Of a DNA stretch of 64,000 bases, positions 23,795 through 36,999 are shown piece after piece. Every line of letters begins with the position of its first letter. Position 1 is the stretch's first letter. The notes under the pieces are model-generated. The model was not told the DNA's origin and ran no database searches. It saw only the letters and a list, made by a program, of their open reading frames with translations. The translations under genes and the position numbers were made by a program. The stretch comes from Siphonodentalium dalli (Eukaryota; Mollusca; Scaphopoda; Gadilida; Siphonodentaliidae): positions 110,098,004 through 110,162,003 of the forward strand of contig CP136064.1 in the NCBI GenBank assembly GCA_032622095.1, read 5' to 3'.

Positions 23795-25244
23795 TATTAT
23801 ACCCGAGTTGTGGGGGGGTGTATACTGGTATCAGCTTGTCGGTCTGTCCGTCCATGGACACAATTTTGTCCAGAGTATTTCTCAGTCGTTTTATGATCAT
23901 TTTCCGTGAAACTTGGCACAACCACCAAGGGAACCTGTGCACCTGCGCTTATGACATCTGTCAGACATTTTTTGGTGGAGTTATCCCCCTTTTTTCGACT
24001 TAGCAAATTTTCGCAACATCAATTTTTATTATACGCCCGTTTGAAAAAACGGCCGTATTATAGTATTGGTCCGTCCGTCCGGGCGTCCGTTAACCTGGTT
24101 TCCGGATGATAACTTTAGTTAGAGTGAACCAAATTTAATAAAATTTGGTATGTGGGTTTATTAGCCGAAAAGTAAGTTCAAGTTCGAATTTGGGTTCCCC
24201 CGCCAATTTTCACCGGAGTTATGCCCCTTATTTGACGTTTTTTGACTTAGAAAATCCTTGAAATTTGTTGTCCGGATGATAACTTTAGTATAGTTTATCG
24301 GAATGAATCCAAATTTGGTATATTACTTTCTCCCACCAAAACACAGGTCAAGTTCGAACTTGGGTTCTGTCCGAGTTATTTCATTTTTGGCAGAGTTATG
24401 CCCCTTTTTCGACTCAGAAAATTAAGTTTTTCTTATGTTTTTTGGTTTCCGGATGATAACTCGATTTTGGAATGTTTATACGCAAAACCCGTTTTTGTGG
24501 ATTACATATATCGAAATACAGCTCAAGTCCGAATTTCGTTTTAATCCGATAATTTTTGCGAGAGTTATGGCCCCTTTTTTGACGTAATTTGACTTAGAAA
24601 ATCCCTGAAATTTGTTGTCCGGATGATAACATTAGTTAGAGTGAACCGATTTCAATCAAATTTGGTATGTGGGTTTATTAGGAGAAAAGACAGCTCAAGT
24701 TCGAAATTGGGTTCCATCAGCCAATTTTCCCCAGAGAGGGCGTATTTTGCACGCCCAGCGTAGCTCTTGTTAAACTTGGCACAGTTATTTAGTACCACCG
24801 GAACCTGTGCACCTGCGATTATGACGTCTGTCCGACGTTTTTTGGTGGAGTTATCCCCCTTTTTCAACTTAGAAATTTGTTTGCAACATGCATAATTTTG
24901 TCCGAGGTTTTATTCCTACATTTTTTATTAAATTGTTTTTAAACTTGGCACAGATAGTTAGTACCATGGGAACCTGTGCACCTGCGTTTATGACGTCTGT
25001 CTGACATATTTTTGGTGAAGTTATCCCCCTTTTTCGACTTAGAAATTTTTTCGCAACATGCATAATTTTGTCCCAGCTTTTATTTAGTCAATAAATTTAG
25101 GATTAGAGTTAGGGGTTAGTGTTAGGGGGTTTAGGGTTAGGTAACCTGTTGACATAATTTCAGTGCCAAATATATGGTAATGGCTACTTCATTTGAATAA
25201 CATTTTGCATACGGGGGGTATTACTTTAATAGTCCCATCTCTGG
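23795..25244 (+). mobile_element. HINE-like element, same family, interrupted by another element
   Basis: Begins 'TATACCCGAGTTGTGGGGG', runs into the core phrases of 22470-23225, is broken near 24026, resumes at about 24773 ('ACTTGGCACAG', 'GACGTCTGTC') and ends 'GGGGGGTATTAC...AGTCCCATCTCTGG' before T. Confidence 0.65.
24029..24772 (+). mobile_element. Nested palindrome-headed element
   Basis: 5' palindrome ATACGCCCGTTT-GAAA-AAACGGCCGTAT (24032-24060), core repeats with 'TTCCGGATGATAACT' (24110, 24270, 24449, 24618). A 3' hairpin GGGCGT-ATTTTGC-ACGCCC and the ending GCTCTTGTT close it. Lies inside the 23795-25244 element and so is younger. Confidence 0.65.
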
Positions 25245-25293
25245 TTACTATTTGATGTGTACATCAGTACATCAATTATTCAAAACTTATTAA

Positions 25294-25710
25294 AGGTACT
25301 CAATCAGATCAGGCCCTCATAAATTACTATTTCTATGGCTTCGGGGATAAAAATTAATTGATTAGAGTCGAGGAACCTACCTATCAACACTCAAGAGTGA
25401 TCAGATATCAATTTTTGAAGTTTTATTATTTATATTTTTTCTGGCCCAGAAACACGCCGTCAAAATGATGGTCTCAGTGAAAATTGCATTATTAATACAC
25501 TTGATTTTAGAGTTATCCATCTTCGTCTGTTTGAATCAGTGTTTCTGTTGAAATTATTAGTACACATCTCGAGAAAATTACAAACTTCAAAAATCAATAT
25601 CTAATAACTCTGAGCTTTGATAGATGGGTTCCTCGACTCGAATCAAATATTTTCTACCCCTGAAGCCAAAGAAATAGTAATTTAGTGGTGCTTAATCGGA
25701 TTGAGTACCT
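25294..25710. mobile_element. TTAA MITE family, copy 1
   Basis: AGGTACTCAATC... at the left and ...GGATTGAGTACCT at the right, with TTAA at 25290-25293 and 25711-25714. Same family as 31619-32028, 34692-35169, 41137-41604, 43576-44072 and 49129-49467. Confidence 0.75.
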
Positions 25711-26189
25711 TTAACATTAAAATAATTTTAAAATTATCAAAAAAAACGGATATGTATATAATCGTATATAATATAGTTATAATGTGTTGAATTAAGAGTA
25801 ACTTAAGCAGAGCCTGATTGAATATCTACCATATGGTGGGTCGTTCCCATCCTCAAGCTATTGATGTTATTTTGCATGTGAAGAGGTAGACTGCTTGAGA
25901 CCTCGTGGTAGATACATTCACACCAGGTAATCAAGTTTTTTATATAAACTTTGACCATTTAGCCATATTACATTGGCCCTATCGCTTTAAGTAGAGCATG
26001 ATTTATGATACCATGGTGACAGATGAATCACTGACAGACTGGAAATTTTAGCTGGCGTAATACACTCATTCTTTTGAAGTTGATTTGACCTTTATACTAT
26101 TAACGTTTTACTCACAGCTACTTGATAGAATTTTTTTTTTTTTTTAGCTATTTCAGTTATTAATTTACAATTTTTAATAAACTCTTGTC

Positions 26190-26905
26190 CAAGAAAATGT
26201 GCTAACAAATTTTGGAAGTCCACAAAATGCATCACATTCTAGTTACAATTAATTGAATTTCTTGTTCTGAATTTTGTTGAAAAACATAGTCGGCCATCTT
26301 TGATTTCAGTTTTCAATCCATTAGCACACTTATAGGCCACATACCTCACCTGATCATCACCAATCTTCATATGGATCATCGGGATCACCTCTAGATTTAT
26401 GATTTTTTTATGAAAAACATGGCTGCCAGCAGGCATTTTGGATTTTACTCTTTGCATGACTAAATCCTTTGACACACCGTACAGACCACATACCTGATAC
26501 GATTGTCACCAACTTTTATTGGATATTTTGGGTGACCACTAGATGGGAACCATAATATTTTTCAAAATTTCATTGTGAAAACATGGCCACCAGCAGCCAT
26601 CTTCAATTTTGCTTTTTTATGACTAAATACTTTGGTACACCCTGCAAACGACATGCCTTGTCCGATCATCACTAAATTTCACATCGATGACCACAGATGG
26701 GAGTAATCTATGGGGTCATATTGGATCTTACTTTATATATAACTCTTAATGTTGATATCTAGTATTAGATATTTCATATTTCTGCATTACTAATCGTAGA
26801 TATTTCATAGTTCTGCATTCCTAATCGCTTCACTGACTGTAACACATGAAATTATCCCCTCTCGAAATTGAGCTAAAATTTCACTGACACTTTCATTTCC
26901 GAAAA
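26190..26905 (+). repeat. Short, old copy of the satellite-bearing element
   Basis: About three diverged monomers of the 53.4-59.8 kb array ('CATGGCTGCCAGCAGGCAT' near 26420, 'TTTGCATGACTAAATCCTTT') followed by the same 3' end ('GCATTCCTAATCGCTTCA', 'TTGAGCTAAAATTTCACTGA', 'CACTTTCATTT'). The 5' palindrome is missing. A further single degraded monomer lies at about 26930-27110. Confidence 0.7.
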
Positions 26906-27183
26906 TTTCTTAAAAAAATTGGCCGCATTCAGCCATTTTGGACGTTACTCTTCACATGACTGAACCAAATTCCGGTTCCGAATATCGATCTTCAGGGCAA
27001 CTTCTAGATGGGAGCTTACTATTTTTTCTGAATATCCAAGATATCCTTAAAAAAGATGAATGCTAGCGGCCATAATGGATTTCACTTTTGAATCAATTGG
27101 CACATCCTGCAGCCCACAATTAGTGACGAATGGTTTTGAAAATACAGTCATGTTTTGAATGCACATACCTATTTCGATCATCA

Positions 27184-27650
27184 CTAAACTTCATATGGAT
27201 CTTCAGGGTAATCACTAGAATGTGAATCATTTATTTTTTCCCCAATTAAGTTAAATAAAAGGTCGGTGACCACGTAACCCCGAAAAGAGGGCTTTTTAGT
27301 AATGATAGGTTTTTTTTTAACTCCGTCAAAAATGATCAGACCATGACCAAATTTGAACTTGGCCTTTTCGGAAATTTGAACCACATGCAAGATATTCGGT
27401 TGGATATAGCTCAAAGTGACCATCCAGACAACCCAAATACTGTGATTTTTAAGTTGAAAAAGGGGCATAACTCCATCGAAAATCATGGGACTTGAACTGT
27501 GCTTGCATCTTCTCAGATATGAATCACATACCAAATATTAACTAGAGATGGGCTTGTCCCTAATGGGACTAAGTAATACCCCCATATTCAAAATGTTATT
27601 CGAATGAAGTAGCCATTACCATATATTTGGCACTGAACTATAATACATTC
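27184..27650 (-). repeat. Diverged HINE core sequence and inverted 3' end
   Basis: 27540-27630 is the inverted counterpart of the 3' end at 25120-25244 ('AACTAGAGATGGG', 'AGTAATACCCCC', 'CCATTACCATATATTTGGC'). The adjoining sequence carries 'AAAAAGGGGCATAACTCC' style core repeats. Confidence 0.55.
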
Positions 27651-27924
27651 TATTAATTATTGCTCAAGTTGCCATCCGGACAACCCAAAACCTGTGATTT
27701 CTAAATCGGACAAGGACCATCACTCAGGCAAAAATGGGTGAGCTTGGGTGGACCCGTACTCGGATTTGACCTGCATCTTGATGTGGTTAATCCACATACC
27801 ATATAATCAGATAAATAAAAGTAAAGTTATTGAGAGGCCGATCACGATCGGCAGATGTTAACCCATCCCTTGACGATATTAAATTACTATGATCGGAATC
27901 ATAAATGAGAGTTTTGACTTTGAA

Positions 27925-28008
27925 TTATAGAGTATACTGTTATGTACTATTATAGACAAATGTACATATACATTTGTCTATAATAGTACATAACAGTATA
28001 CTCTATAA
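27925..28008. repeat. Exact 40-bp-arm palindrome
   Basis: Arms 27925-27964 and 27969-28008 are perfect reverse complements around a 4-base centre (CATA). The arm begins TTATAGAGTATACTG. This can form a long cruciform or hairpin. Confidence 0.9.
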
Positions 28009-28164
28009 ATTTACCAGTACATAACACAAGATTATGGACCAATTTAAACCAAATTTGGTGTGGTGACTTGGGGTACCCTTGGCAGAGTTATAATGGTGTT
28101 AGTTTTTCAAATTTTGTTAACTTAAATTTTTTTTATTATTATTATTTAAACAAATTATATTAAT

Positions 28165-28415
28165 TTTTTTTGAGTGAATATATTTTTTCGAAAAAGGGCC
28201 ATAACTCAGTTAAATATAGTCCGATCAAACCCAAATTCGAAATCGATCTGAGCTGAGAAACTCGCATACCAAATTTGGTTCCGATCAGATAGAAAATATT
28301 TGAGTTATCGCACCATGCGTAAAGTGTCTACGGACAGATGGACGGACGGACGCACGACGAGTGGTCAATCCTGACAACGACACTATGTTTACCATACTAT
28401 GGTATGGGTAAACAT
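28165..28415 (-). repeat. Palindrome-headed element, inverted copy
   Basis: Reverse complement of the start of 30168-30660: terminal palindrome built on ATGTTTACC...GGTAAACAT, then AGTGTCGTTGTC, GACCACTCGTCGT, GTAGACACTTTACGCATGG. Followed on the right (28420-28890) by core-like repeats containing 'AAGGACCATAA'. Confidence 0.7.
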
Positions 28416-29316
28416 AAAAATGATCAATCGGAAACCAAAATAAACGGGCACATTTTTTAGTTGACAAGGACCATAATTCTGGCAAAAATGGGTGCACCAA
28501 AGCCAAATTTGAATTTGACCTGTATATATCTTTGCGTGGTTAATTTACATAACACATTCAAAACAATCATGTAACTAAAACTAAATTTATCATCCGGAAA
28601 CCAAAATAATCAGCAAATTTTAAGTGGACAAGGACCATAACTCCAGTAAATAAAGGACAAACCGAACCCATATTAGAACTTGACATGTATCTTCTACTAA
28701 AGTAAAAAACAATCAAGTAACTAAAACTAAAGTTATCATCTCGAAACAGAAATAATCAGCAAATACTAAGTCAACAAGGACCATAACTCTGGCAGACCGA
28801 GCCCTTATTAGAACTAGGCCTGTATTTTCATCTGATAAACTCACATACCAAACTTTGTTCGGATCCGATAACCCAAAATAAAGTTATCATACGGAAATCA
28901 TTTCCAGACTCACGGATGCACTGACAGACGGACGCTGGCTATTTTAATAGTACGCCAAAAAAAAGAAGATTTTTGTGTGACAAAAATATGGCTGCTAGCA
29001 GCTATCTGGGATTGAGTCCATAGGCACATAGTGCATGGAACACACATTTATTGGAGAAATAATTTGAAGCATCTAGATGGGAGCTATCAAATTAGAACAG
29101 AAACGATAAGAGTAATCAGATATCGATGTTTGAATTGTATTATTTTAATTTGGAGTGGCCCAATAGACAGAATTTCATTGACCAAATTACGTGTAAATAT
29201 GGATAACTCTAATATCAAGTGGCTTTTTGTGTCAGATATTTGACAAACCGGCAAAATTTCGTTGAACAAATTGTTGAAAAATAACAGGTTTTGCTAGGTT
29301 TTGTGCAATTTTATAC

Positions 29317-29836
29317 TATAGTTATACCCCCTTTTTTTTTTAAAGGGGGGTATACTGTTTTGCACCTGTCCGTCCATCCGTATGCCCGTCCGATGTCTGT
29401 TAATGTTATAACTTGAACAGTAGAGCTTGGATCTCAATGGAATTTGGTATGGATGTTCACTACTATGAGGACATTCAATAGGGGGTTCCATTGTTCTGTT
29501 CCGCTTTTCCATTCTAGAGTTATTCATCTTTGTTTATCTGGAAATGTTGGCTGTTTGGTCCATCCGATGTCTGTTCAGCTCATAACTTGAACAGTAATGC
29601 TCGGATCTCAATGAAATTTTGTATGGTTGTTCACCACTATGAGGACATTTAATGGCACATTCAAATGTTTGTTTTGGTTTTTTTTTCTATAGTTATTCAT
29701 CTTTGTTTATATGAAAATGCTGATTTCTGGGTCCATACATGTATGTCCGAGTATAGCCATCATAAGTTATAGATGTGGCCACACTAGGCGGTATGCCACG
29801 AGGGGGTATGCACCGGACGACAGTCCATCTCTTGTT
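29317..29836 (+). mobile_element. Palindrome-headed element with two core repeats
   Basis: 5' palindrome TATACCCCC...GGGGGGTATA (29323-29353). Two units of about 180 bp follow ('CATAACTTGAACAGTA', 'CACTATGAGGACATT'), and the 3' end is CTCTTGTT as in other elements here. A fragment of the TTAA MITE (right end only, 29840-29962) follows. Confidence 0.65.
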
Positions 29837-30167
29837 GACTGTGCTTTTCATTATTTTTGGGCAATTATTAGATTCTGATAACTGAAGCGGCATTTCACAA
29901 AATTTTGTTGTTGTTGGAATGTGATGATATGGGGACCCTCTGATTGGATTGAGTACCTTTAATGATATACTTCGCTCTAGGTGAAGATCCCAACTCGAAA
30001 ATGCATGTTTTTCTGTGAATTTTGTGAACCGATATCGCAATAAACATTGAATTAATTACCCTGGATAAATTTCATAATTGTAAGCGACTTAAAGCAAAAT
30101 CGCCCACAGAGTTGCGACCACCTACAGTGAATTAGGCAGGCAGGCTTTTTTTTTTACATTTTTTTTT

Positions 30168-30660
30168 ATGTTTACCCATACCATAGTATGGTAAACATAG
30201 TGTCGTTGTCCGGATTGACCACTCGTCGTTAGTCCGTCTGTCTGTCTGTCTGGCTGGCTGGCTGTCTGTCTGTAGACACTTTACGCATGGTGCGATAACT
30301 CAAACATTTTATATCTGATCGGAACCAAATTTTGTAATTGAATTTCTCAGCATAAAAGACAGATCAAGTTCGAATATGGGTTCGATCCGAGTTTTTATTA
30401 CGGAGTTATGGCCCTTTTTCGACTTAGAATTCATGCATGCTACCATAACTCAAAAAAAAATTATCTGTTCAGAATCAAATTTGGTATGCAAGTTTCTCGG
30501 ACCAAAATACACTATCGAGTTCGAATATGGGTTTGATCCGATATTTTTTAAAGGAATTATGGCCCTTTGATATAGAATTTCTGCATATTTTGATAAATAA
30601 ACCATTTTTCAACTGATCCTGTTTTTTATACCAGAATTATGGCCCCTTTTAACTAAGAAT
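30168..30660 (+). mobile_element. Palindrome-headed element, direct copy
   Basis: Starts ATGTTTACCCATACCATAGT, then AGTGTCGTTGTC and (GTCT)n/(GGCT)n, with core repeats including 'AAATTTGGTATGCAAGTTTC' and 'GAGTTATGGCCC'. Inverted relative to 28165-28415. Confidence 0.65.
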
Positions 30661-31618
30661 TGAACAGATTTGAGATTTGCTAACAAGAAATAACTGTGGC
30701 AGCTTCCAACTGAGGTATCAGTAAAGAGAGACTAGAGATAATCTCTATTATTGATACCTGGTAATGAAATCTGATACTCACTGCTGCACTTTAATAGCTA
30801 TCTGTTGTTTATTGAATTTCCATAGTGTGTGGACAGTGACTTCTCAGGATTTATCAACTCCAACATAGCTCTCTGGTCTTGCATGGATTTTGGGATTAAT
30901 ATTAACCCATTCCATAGACACATGATATCTGATAGGCAGATATTAAATTATATCTTTCACTTTGAGCCAGGTTCAGTAAGGATTTCTAAAAACATTAGAG
31001 GAAATGTCTTATTTTGAAATTCCCTCTATTGCATTTGGGGTGCAGGATAATAATTATGTTGCTTGTATTCTTGAGACTGACTTATTGTGTGGGCTTCTAA
31101 ATCCATATACATGCATTTATAGACTATTTTGATCAGTTCATTAGTGTGATTAAGATCAACCCCTTGCTATCTCATTTAATAACTCAAATATTTGTCATTG
31201 ATTATATTATATTTCAAGTCATAGTTTATGATAACACACCCCTAACCTGTACAGAGAGGGTCATTTGGTTTAATTGCTTTAAAATATTATCAAAATTAAC
31301 CCACCCGTTCCATAGACATACAGTATGCTATCCAATGTAATAAATCTAATATCTTCAATCTCATATCCCTGGTGACCTCTAGTTATCTCATAATTATGCA
31401 TTAAAGTATGTTATATCCAATCATTATCAATCATATTTTACGAAATTTTTAAAATAGTTTATCTTTAACTGTTATGTATGGTTCTTCTGCCTGACTATGG
31501 ACTGAGCTCTATAAGACTATATATATATTTTAAACTGACTTAATAGGTTGGAATCAAATGCCATATCCATGTTCATATGGACGGTGCCCAATAAGTCTTA
31601 TGCCACTTGTGAACTTAA

Positions 31619-32028
31619 AGATACTCAATCCGATTTGATGGTAACCATATCATCAGATTCCAACAGTTTTTTTGAAATTCCGCTTCTGTTATCAGAGTCA
31701 ATTAATTGCCCAAAAATAATGCTAACCACAGTCCACTAGTATAAAATTGCCCAAAATCTGTTATTTATCAACATTTTGTACAATGAAATTTTTCTACTTT
31801 GTCATATATCTGACACAAAAAAAAACACTTGATTTTAGAGTTATCCATCTTCATCAACTTTCATATGGCCACTAAATATTCCAGGTGGTTAAAGATAATA
31901 GATTTAAAAAATTGATATCTGCTTATTCTGAGCTTTGAGGAATGGGTTCCTCGATTTGAATAAAATATTTTTTACCCCCGAAGCCAAATAAAACATAACT
32001 GAGGGGTGCTTAATCGGATCGAGTAGCT
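31619..32028. mobile_element. TTAA MITE family, older copy
   Basis: Ends AGATACTCAATCCG and CGGATCGAGTAGCT show substitutions; TTAA at 31615-31618 and 32029-32032. Confidence 0.65.
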
Positions 32029-32139
32029 TTAATAGTAAGATGTGAATTGTTGAAAAGGTTGGTGTAAGGATTTATGAAAATAGCTAATCGTTATCGCCAA
32101 GGTATGGGTTAAACATCTGCCGATCGTGATCGGCCTCTC

Positions 32140-34587
32140 GTTTAATTACTGATTTGAAAGCGATAAAACAGTGCATTAACATGTATTAAAGGGTTTTTAA
32201 TATCATATACCTGCCAACTGCCCAAGTTTTGGATCTCATTCATAGCAGTACCATTTCGAATAGAAAGGGAAATTGTTGATGGGATCAACATTGCTCTCAG
32301 AGATACACATGTATTCTGACATATACCGACCGACCGGTGATCACATGATAGAGTTCAAAGTAGTTTATAATTTTATTTGACAGAATATCAAATGTTGAAC
32401 ATGCTTAAAAATAAACCCTAAATGACAAGAAATAGTCTGCACGTTTTAGTAAAATTCCAGCATTTAATTTATTTGTCAATATAAACTTGTTAGCAGTCAG
32501 ATTTAATTAATCTGTTATCAATTGCGTTGTAGCACTGGCCAAATTTGCTATATAAACACAGAAAATAATTTGGGGTATTCAGAGAAAGAATTGAATGAAA
32601 TTCAATTGTAACCAGAATAAACACATGGTACCTAGGCCAAATATTCACGGTCCACGTACAACAGCTCGGGTTATCAATTGGGTTGATGCTGTTTTGGACA
32701 GAGCCCTGACCCATTACTCTTCTGTAACAGACTTTCATTGAAAGAAGTTCTGCATTTACAAGTTGAGCTTGGGCATTCACATGAATCCCTAAATGTGATA
32801 AATCATCTGACATGTTTGCGATTAATCTGCTTCAATATGATATATATATATATGTATATCATTTACCATTAAAGAACAAGATAAAATGACCATACGATTG
32901 TTTAATATGTTGTTTACGAACATTTTCTGTCTGTCACCAAAAGTTACGTTCCGGGGATAAAACAGGTACATGTTCATGTTTCTCGCTGTGAGAAATTCTG
33001 GGGAGAGTTGACAATAACTGTGGTCGTAAACGCGTTTGCCTGGCATGATTCCCCGCAGGAATTTCCGGCAATATCAGCTGGTCGCGGAAATGACAATTAA
33101 AAACTATAGTTGAATGGCAAACTTCAATAAATCACAGCTTTATGCCAGCCATATGAAAACAAAAGCATTCTAGATTGCATCATCACATTGGTATTGGGTT
33201 CCATGTACTTGTGAAAACTTCGATCTGAGCTAGCGATTTTAGTATCAGAAGTTCGTTTATAGGCAACATGCAAGTATATACGGTATAGTGTGTACATGGC
33301 CTTTATGCTCGCAGAGGTCATGTAAATATATCGGCCACGGAATGTGGTGGTAAAGTTCCCTGTATATACAGGGGGGGGGGGGTCGGAAAAAAAATTCAGG
33401 CACGTATGGCATTTTTTCCCTTTCGATCTTTTTTTCTACCCACGCCAAATTTTTTTCCGTTTTCGGCAGTTTTTTCCGACTATTTTTTGACACCCAACTC
33501 CCCTTTTAACACTAAAACAGATTTGCGGGGGGAAATTCACTGTAAAGAGCTGTATATGAATTTCTGTGCATACTATTTATCATGGATGTTAACATGGACA
33601 TGTAAATAGGAATGAGTCATTTTGAGGCCATCTTGGATTTCAAAATTTGCAACAAAATACAATACGATAACTGCCTTTGATTACGATAAACTTTATTGAT
33701 TATCTATGTAAATATAATATACTAATATCAGCCTTTAAGTCATCTGAGGTCGAAGGCGCGTAACTTCCCCCCGCTGATAAGGAAGAACGCTCTTTATATT
33801 ATCAATTATTTATTATGATAGGGCAAGTAATGTCAACTGCACTCATCCAGTAACATTCATCGCTTCAAATTATCCCTGAGTAACAATGTTCAATGATCCG
33901 ATCAGTCGATAAACGGAGTACCGAAGGAGCAACATCAAGTTGAGCTACAACATCACTAACGTCCTCCACACACAATCTTACACAAATAAACATTGAATTT
34001 GCTATATAATATTGTATAATTAAAAGCCAAACGGGTCATCGAAAAGAAAAACTTGCTACGAAAGTCCAGGGGAGGGGGTAGTAAATTTGCAGGAGGGTAT
34101 ATGCCGGCGTGGTAGGTGGACCGAGGGGCAAAGCACGCGTATATATACACCCTCATGCATTTGTTTTACTAAAGACCCTTTTACTAAATATGACATTTGT
34201 AACAGTTTGAAAACATATTATAAGAATTTATAACTGCAAAAACACCATATTTATGTTACTGGGACCTCATATGGGCCTTAGGAGAGATGACATTAAGCTA
34301 TGTGGCATGTTGCATATGGGGCGGTGGGGTGATGTTTCGGAAAGAAGCTTCGAGATGTCAAACTGAAGTATATATAAACTTGTCTTGATGTAACTAAAGC
34401 CAGGATCATTGTGTGCATGGAAAAAGAGCAACTGCCTCAAATATTAATGTGACTATCAATGGCTAGAAATTATCTGTCATCGGTGCATCAATCCAATCAG
34501 TGAATTATTTGCATGTCTTTCAACTCAGATGATCTCTCACAGGACCGAAAGTATCCAAGTCTCGTATAGTGTTGTGACTGCTTGTTA
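32140..34587. other. No supported gene
   Basis: AT-rich intergenic DNA with a 12-base G run at 33371-33382 and a diverged phrase of the satellite monomer at 33605-33650 ('GAGTCATTTTGAGGCCATC'). ORFs of 60-107 codons show no motif. Sequence at 34005-34065 resembles 35505-35575. Confidence 0.4.
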
Positions 34588-35410
34588 TCTATATATATAT
34601 ATATAAACGAGTAGGGTCTGTCCGGGAAAACTCTCAGACCCCTGGACCGAGTTCAACCAAATTTCGTGTAAAATAAAATTGGTTTTGTTAAAGGTACTCA
34701 ATCCGTAATGAGGGTCCCCATCTCAACAGATTCCAACAACAACAATCCGATCAGAGGGTCCTATATTACTATTTCTTTGGTTTGGGGGTAAAAAATATTT
34801 GATTCTAGTCGAGGAACCCATCAAACAAAGCTCAGAGTTATTAGATATTGATTTTTGAAATTTGTTAATTGCTCTAGATGAGTACTAATAACTGCCGTCA
34901 ATTTGGTAACCTGCTCGAGATTTTACGCCAAAACTCTATTCAAACAGACAAGGATGGATAACTCAATAATCAAGTGGTAATAATAACGAAATTTTGACTG
35001 TCTTCTGGGCCAGAAAGAATTCCCGATAATGAAAAATAATAGATTTCTAAAATCGATATCTAACAAATCTGAGCTTTGATGGGTGACTTCCTCGACTCGA
35101 ATCAAATATTTTTGACACCCGAAGCCATTGAAATAGTAATTGAGAGGAGTTTTATCGGATTGAGTACCTTTAAATTGAGCAAGGAATTCAATTATTTAAA
35201 AAAAAGTATATTAAAACAATATATATAAATCAAAATGTTTCAATGACAAAATGTGCGTGAAGCGCACAAAGGCGCCGCCGTTAAGTGAAGGGTCTGTCTA
35301 AGATAAAAATGTGTGCGAAATCCAACAAAGGGGGCCACAGGTATCTCCGATGCTGAATATAGGCTCCCAACGGGAGCCTGTTTCAGCTATAGTTTAGTAT
35401 AATAGAACTA
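34588..35410 (+). mobile_element. Helitron-like 5' end with shared interior, right boundary unknown
   Basis: TCTATATATATATATATAAA directly after A (34587), then 'GGGTCTGTCCGGGAAAACTC'. After a nested MITE (34692-35169) the sequence at 35240-35410 matches the interior of the Helitron at 11995-12090 ('CCTGTTTCAG', 'GTGCG.GAAGC.CACAA'). No clean CTRR end found. Confidence 0.5.
34692..35169. mobile_element. TTAA MITE family, copy inside a Helitron-like element
   Basis: AGGTACTCAATCCG at the left, CGGATTGAGTACCT at the right; TTAA at 34688-34691 and 35170-35173; 478 bp. Confidence 0.8.
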
Positions 35411-35429
35411 AGTTGCTCCAGTAGACTAA

Positions 35430-35645
35430 CATAAGTCGTCGATTTTTTCACTACACAGCTCGTTAGCTTGTTTTAAACTATATAACTTGTTGATTTTTAA
35501 CATAATTTGCTACATAATATTTTATAAAGGCCAAACGGGCCATCGAATAGATAAAAATCGCTACAAAAGTCGGCGATTTTTTCACTGCATAACTCGTCAG
35601 CTTGTTTTATACTATATAACTTGTTGATTTTTTACAGAATTCGTG
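35430..35645 (+). repeat. Direct duplication, offset about 141 bp
   Basis: 'GATTTTTTCACT' ... 'ACTATATAACTTGTTGATTT' occurs at 35436-35510 and again at 35577-35640. Confidence 0.7.
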
Positions 35646-36960
35646 AGCTATCAATTGTCCTATGATGGAACCAAATCATTGAATATTAAACTGCTGTCAG
35701 AAATGCGAGATTGTATCCTGGTAAATCTTAATCACTTTATAAATGTCGGCTAGGCATCGAGCATCACATTTTGATACAATTGTTGAAAGCTGAACAAAGT
35801 AAAGAATGTCGAGTTGAAATTTACTTAGACTCATCGACATTCTCTAAGTTAAAGACATATCATGCACTCATTCCATTGAATAAGACCAGTCGGTTAGTAT
35901 CCAAATACTATCCCCATTGGATTAATAGATAGCAATGAGCTTAAATTGTCAAAATTTCCAACCATACCGACTGTACCAAACAACACAACACAACACAACG
36001 GTTACACTACGCACAAATGGTAAATATTTACAACATTATTCGGGACGCATTATTTGGCATACACATCACGACAACGAGGCGGTGTATTGACTATTTGAAT
36101 ATCAGATGTATAACTTATTTTGGCACGATTATTTTTTATTACGTTCTGAACATCTCAGCGGAGTGTTAGGCCGCTAGGCGTCACTTTAAATGTCGATTGA
36201 AAGACCCTTGGAATAGTATCAAGTTCAGAATGTATACTTCAATGCTTTTAGAATTGAGATATGATTATGTTGTGTCTACACAGAAGCTGAATTGTTACTC
36301 AATGACTTAGGCTTTATATTAAAAAATAGGAATAATATCGGAAATCCCTGGGAAATCCATATTTTTGCAATGATATAATTTTCCATAAGATTATGAAAAT
36401 TATTATAAAGCAAAAATAATACTAACCTTTTGAATTTTCTTCGATCTCTTTCAAACTCAGATGCTCCATTTCAAATAATATGTCGAAGAACTTGTATATA
36501 TTATGATGATGATCATACGCAAATAATTTCTATCGACTTGTACAGCAACAATTAAATGCTTTTAAAAGGTGGTGTACACGAGTGTAGATAACTAGTATCT
36601 GGTCATGATATTACCATTCCTAAAACTATATAGGCTAAACAAAATCAGCAATTAATCTGTCAGTCACTCGCAGCTCGTCGAATTGTCTTTGAGATGAAAG
36701 CCCGCGAAAAGGCGCGAAAGTGTCGAGGGCGTGGTCTTCGTGCACGTGGCAGCGCTACCCGTGGAAAATGAACTCCATCACACCCTATTACAAAACATTC
36801 TAACTTAAAAAACCCGTAAACATAATACTCACGTATTGTATAATTATGTTTACTATATGATTTTCTAGTTTACCTTGGCTCATTCTATGTTCATATTACA
36901 TGTACTATTGTTTGTATCATTATTTATGACTCCTCAGTAAATGGCGGAAAATAAAGATAT

Positions 36961-36999
<39 letters not shown>

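Larger units (their letters stand above)
27832..32139. repeat. Region bounded by a 47-bp inverted repeat
   Basis: Left arm 27832-27878 begins GAGAGGCCGATCACGATCGG and continues CAGATGTTAACCCAT. The right arm 32092-32139 is its inverted copy with a few differences. Possible terminal repeats of a 4.3-kb composite, but no clear target duplication; two independent solo copies in opposite orientation are equally possible. Confidence 0.5.
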
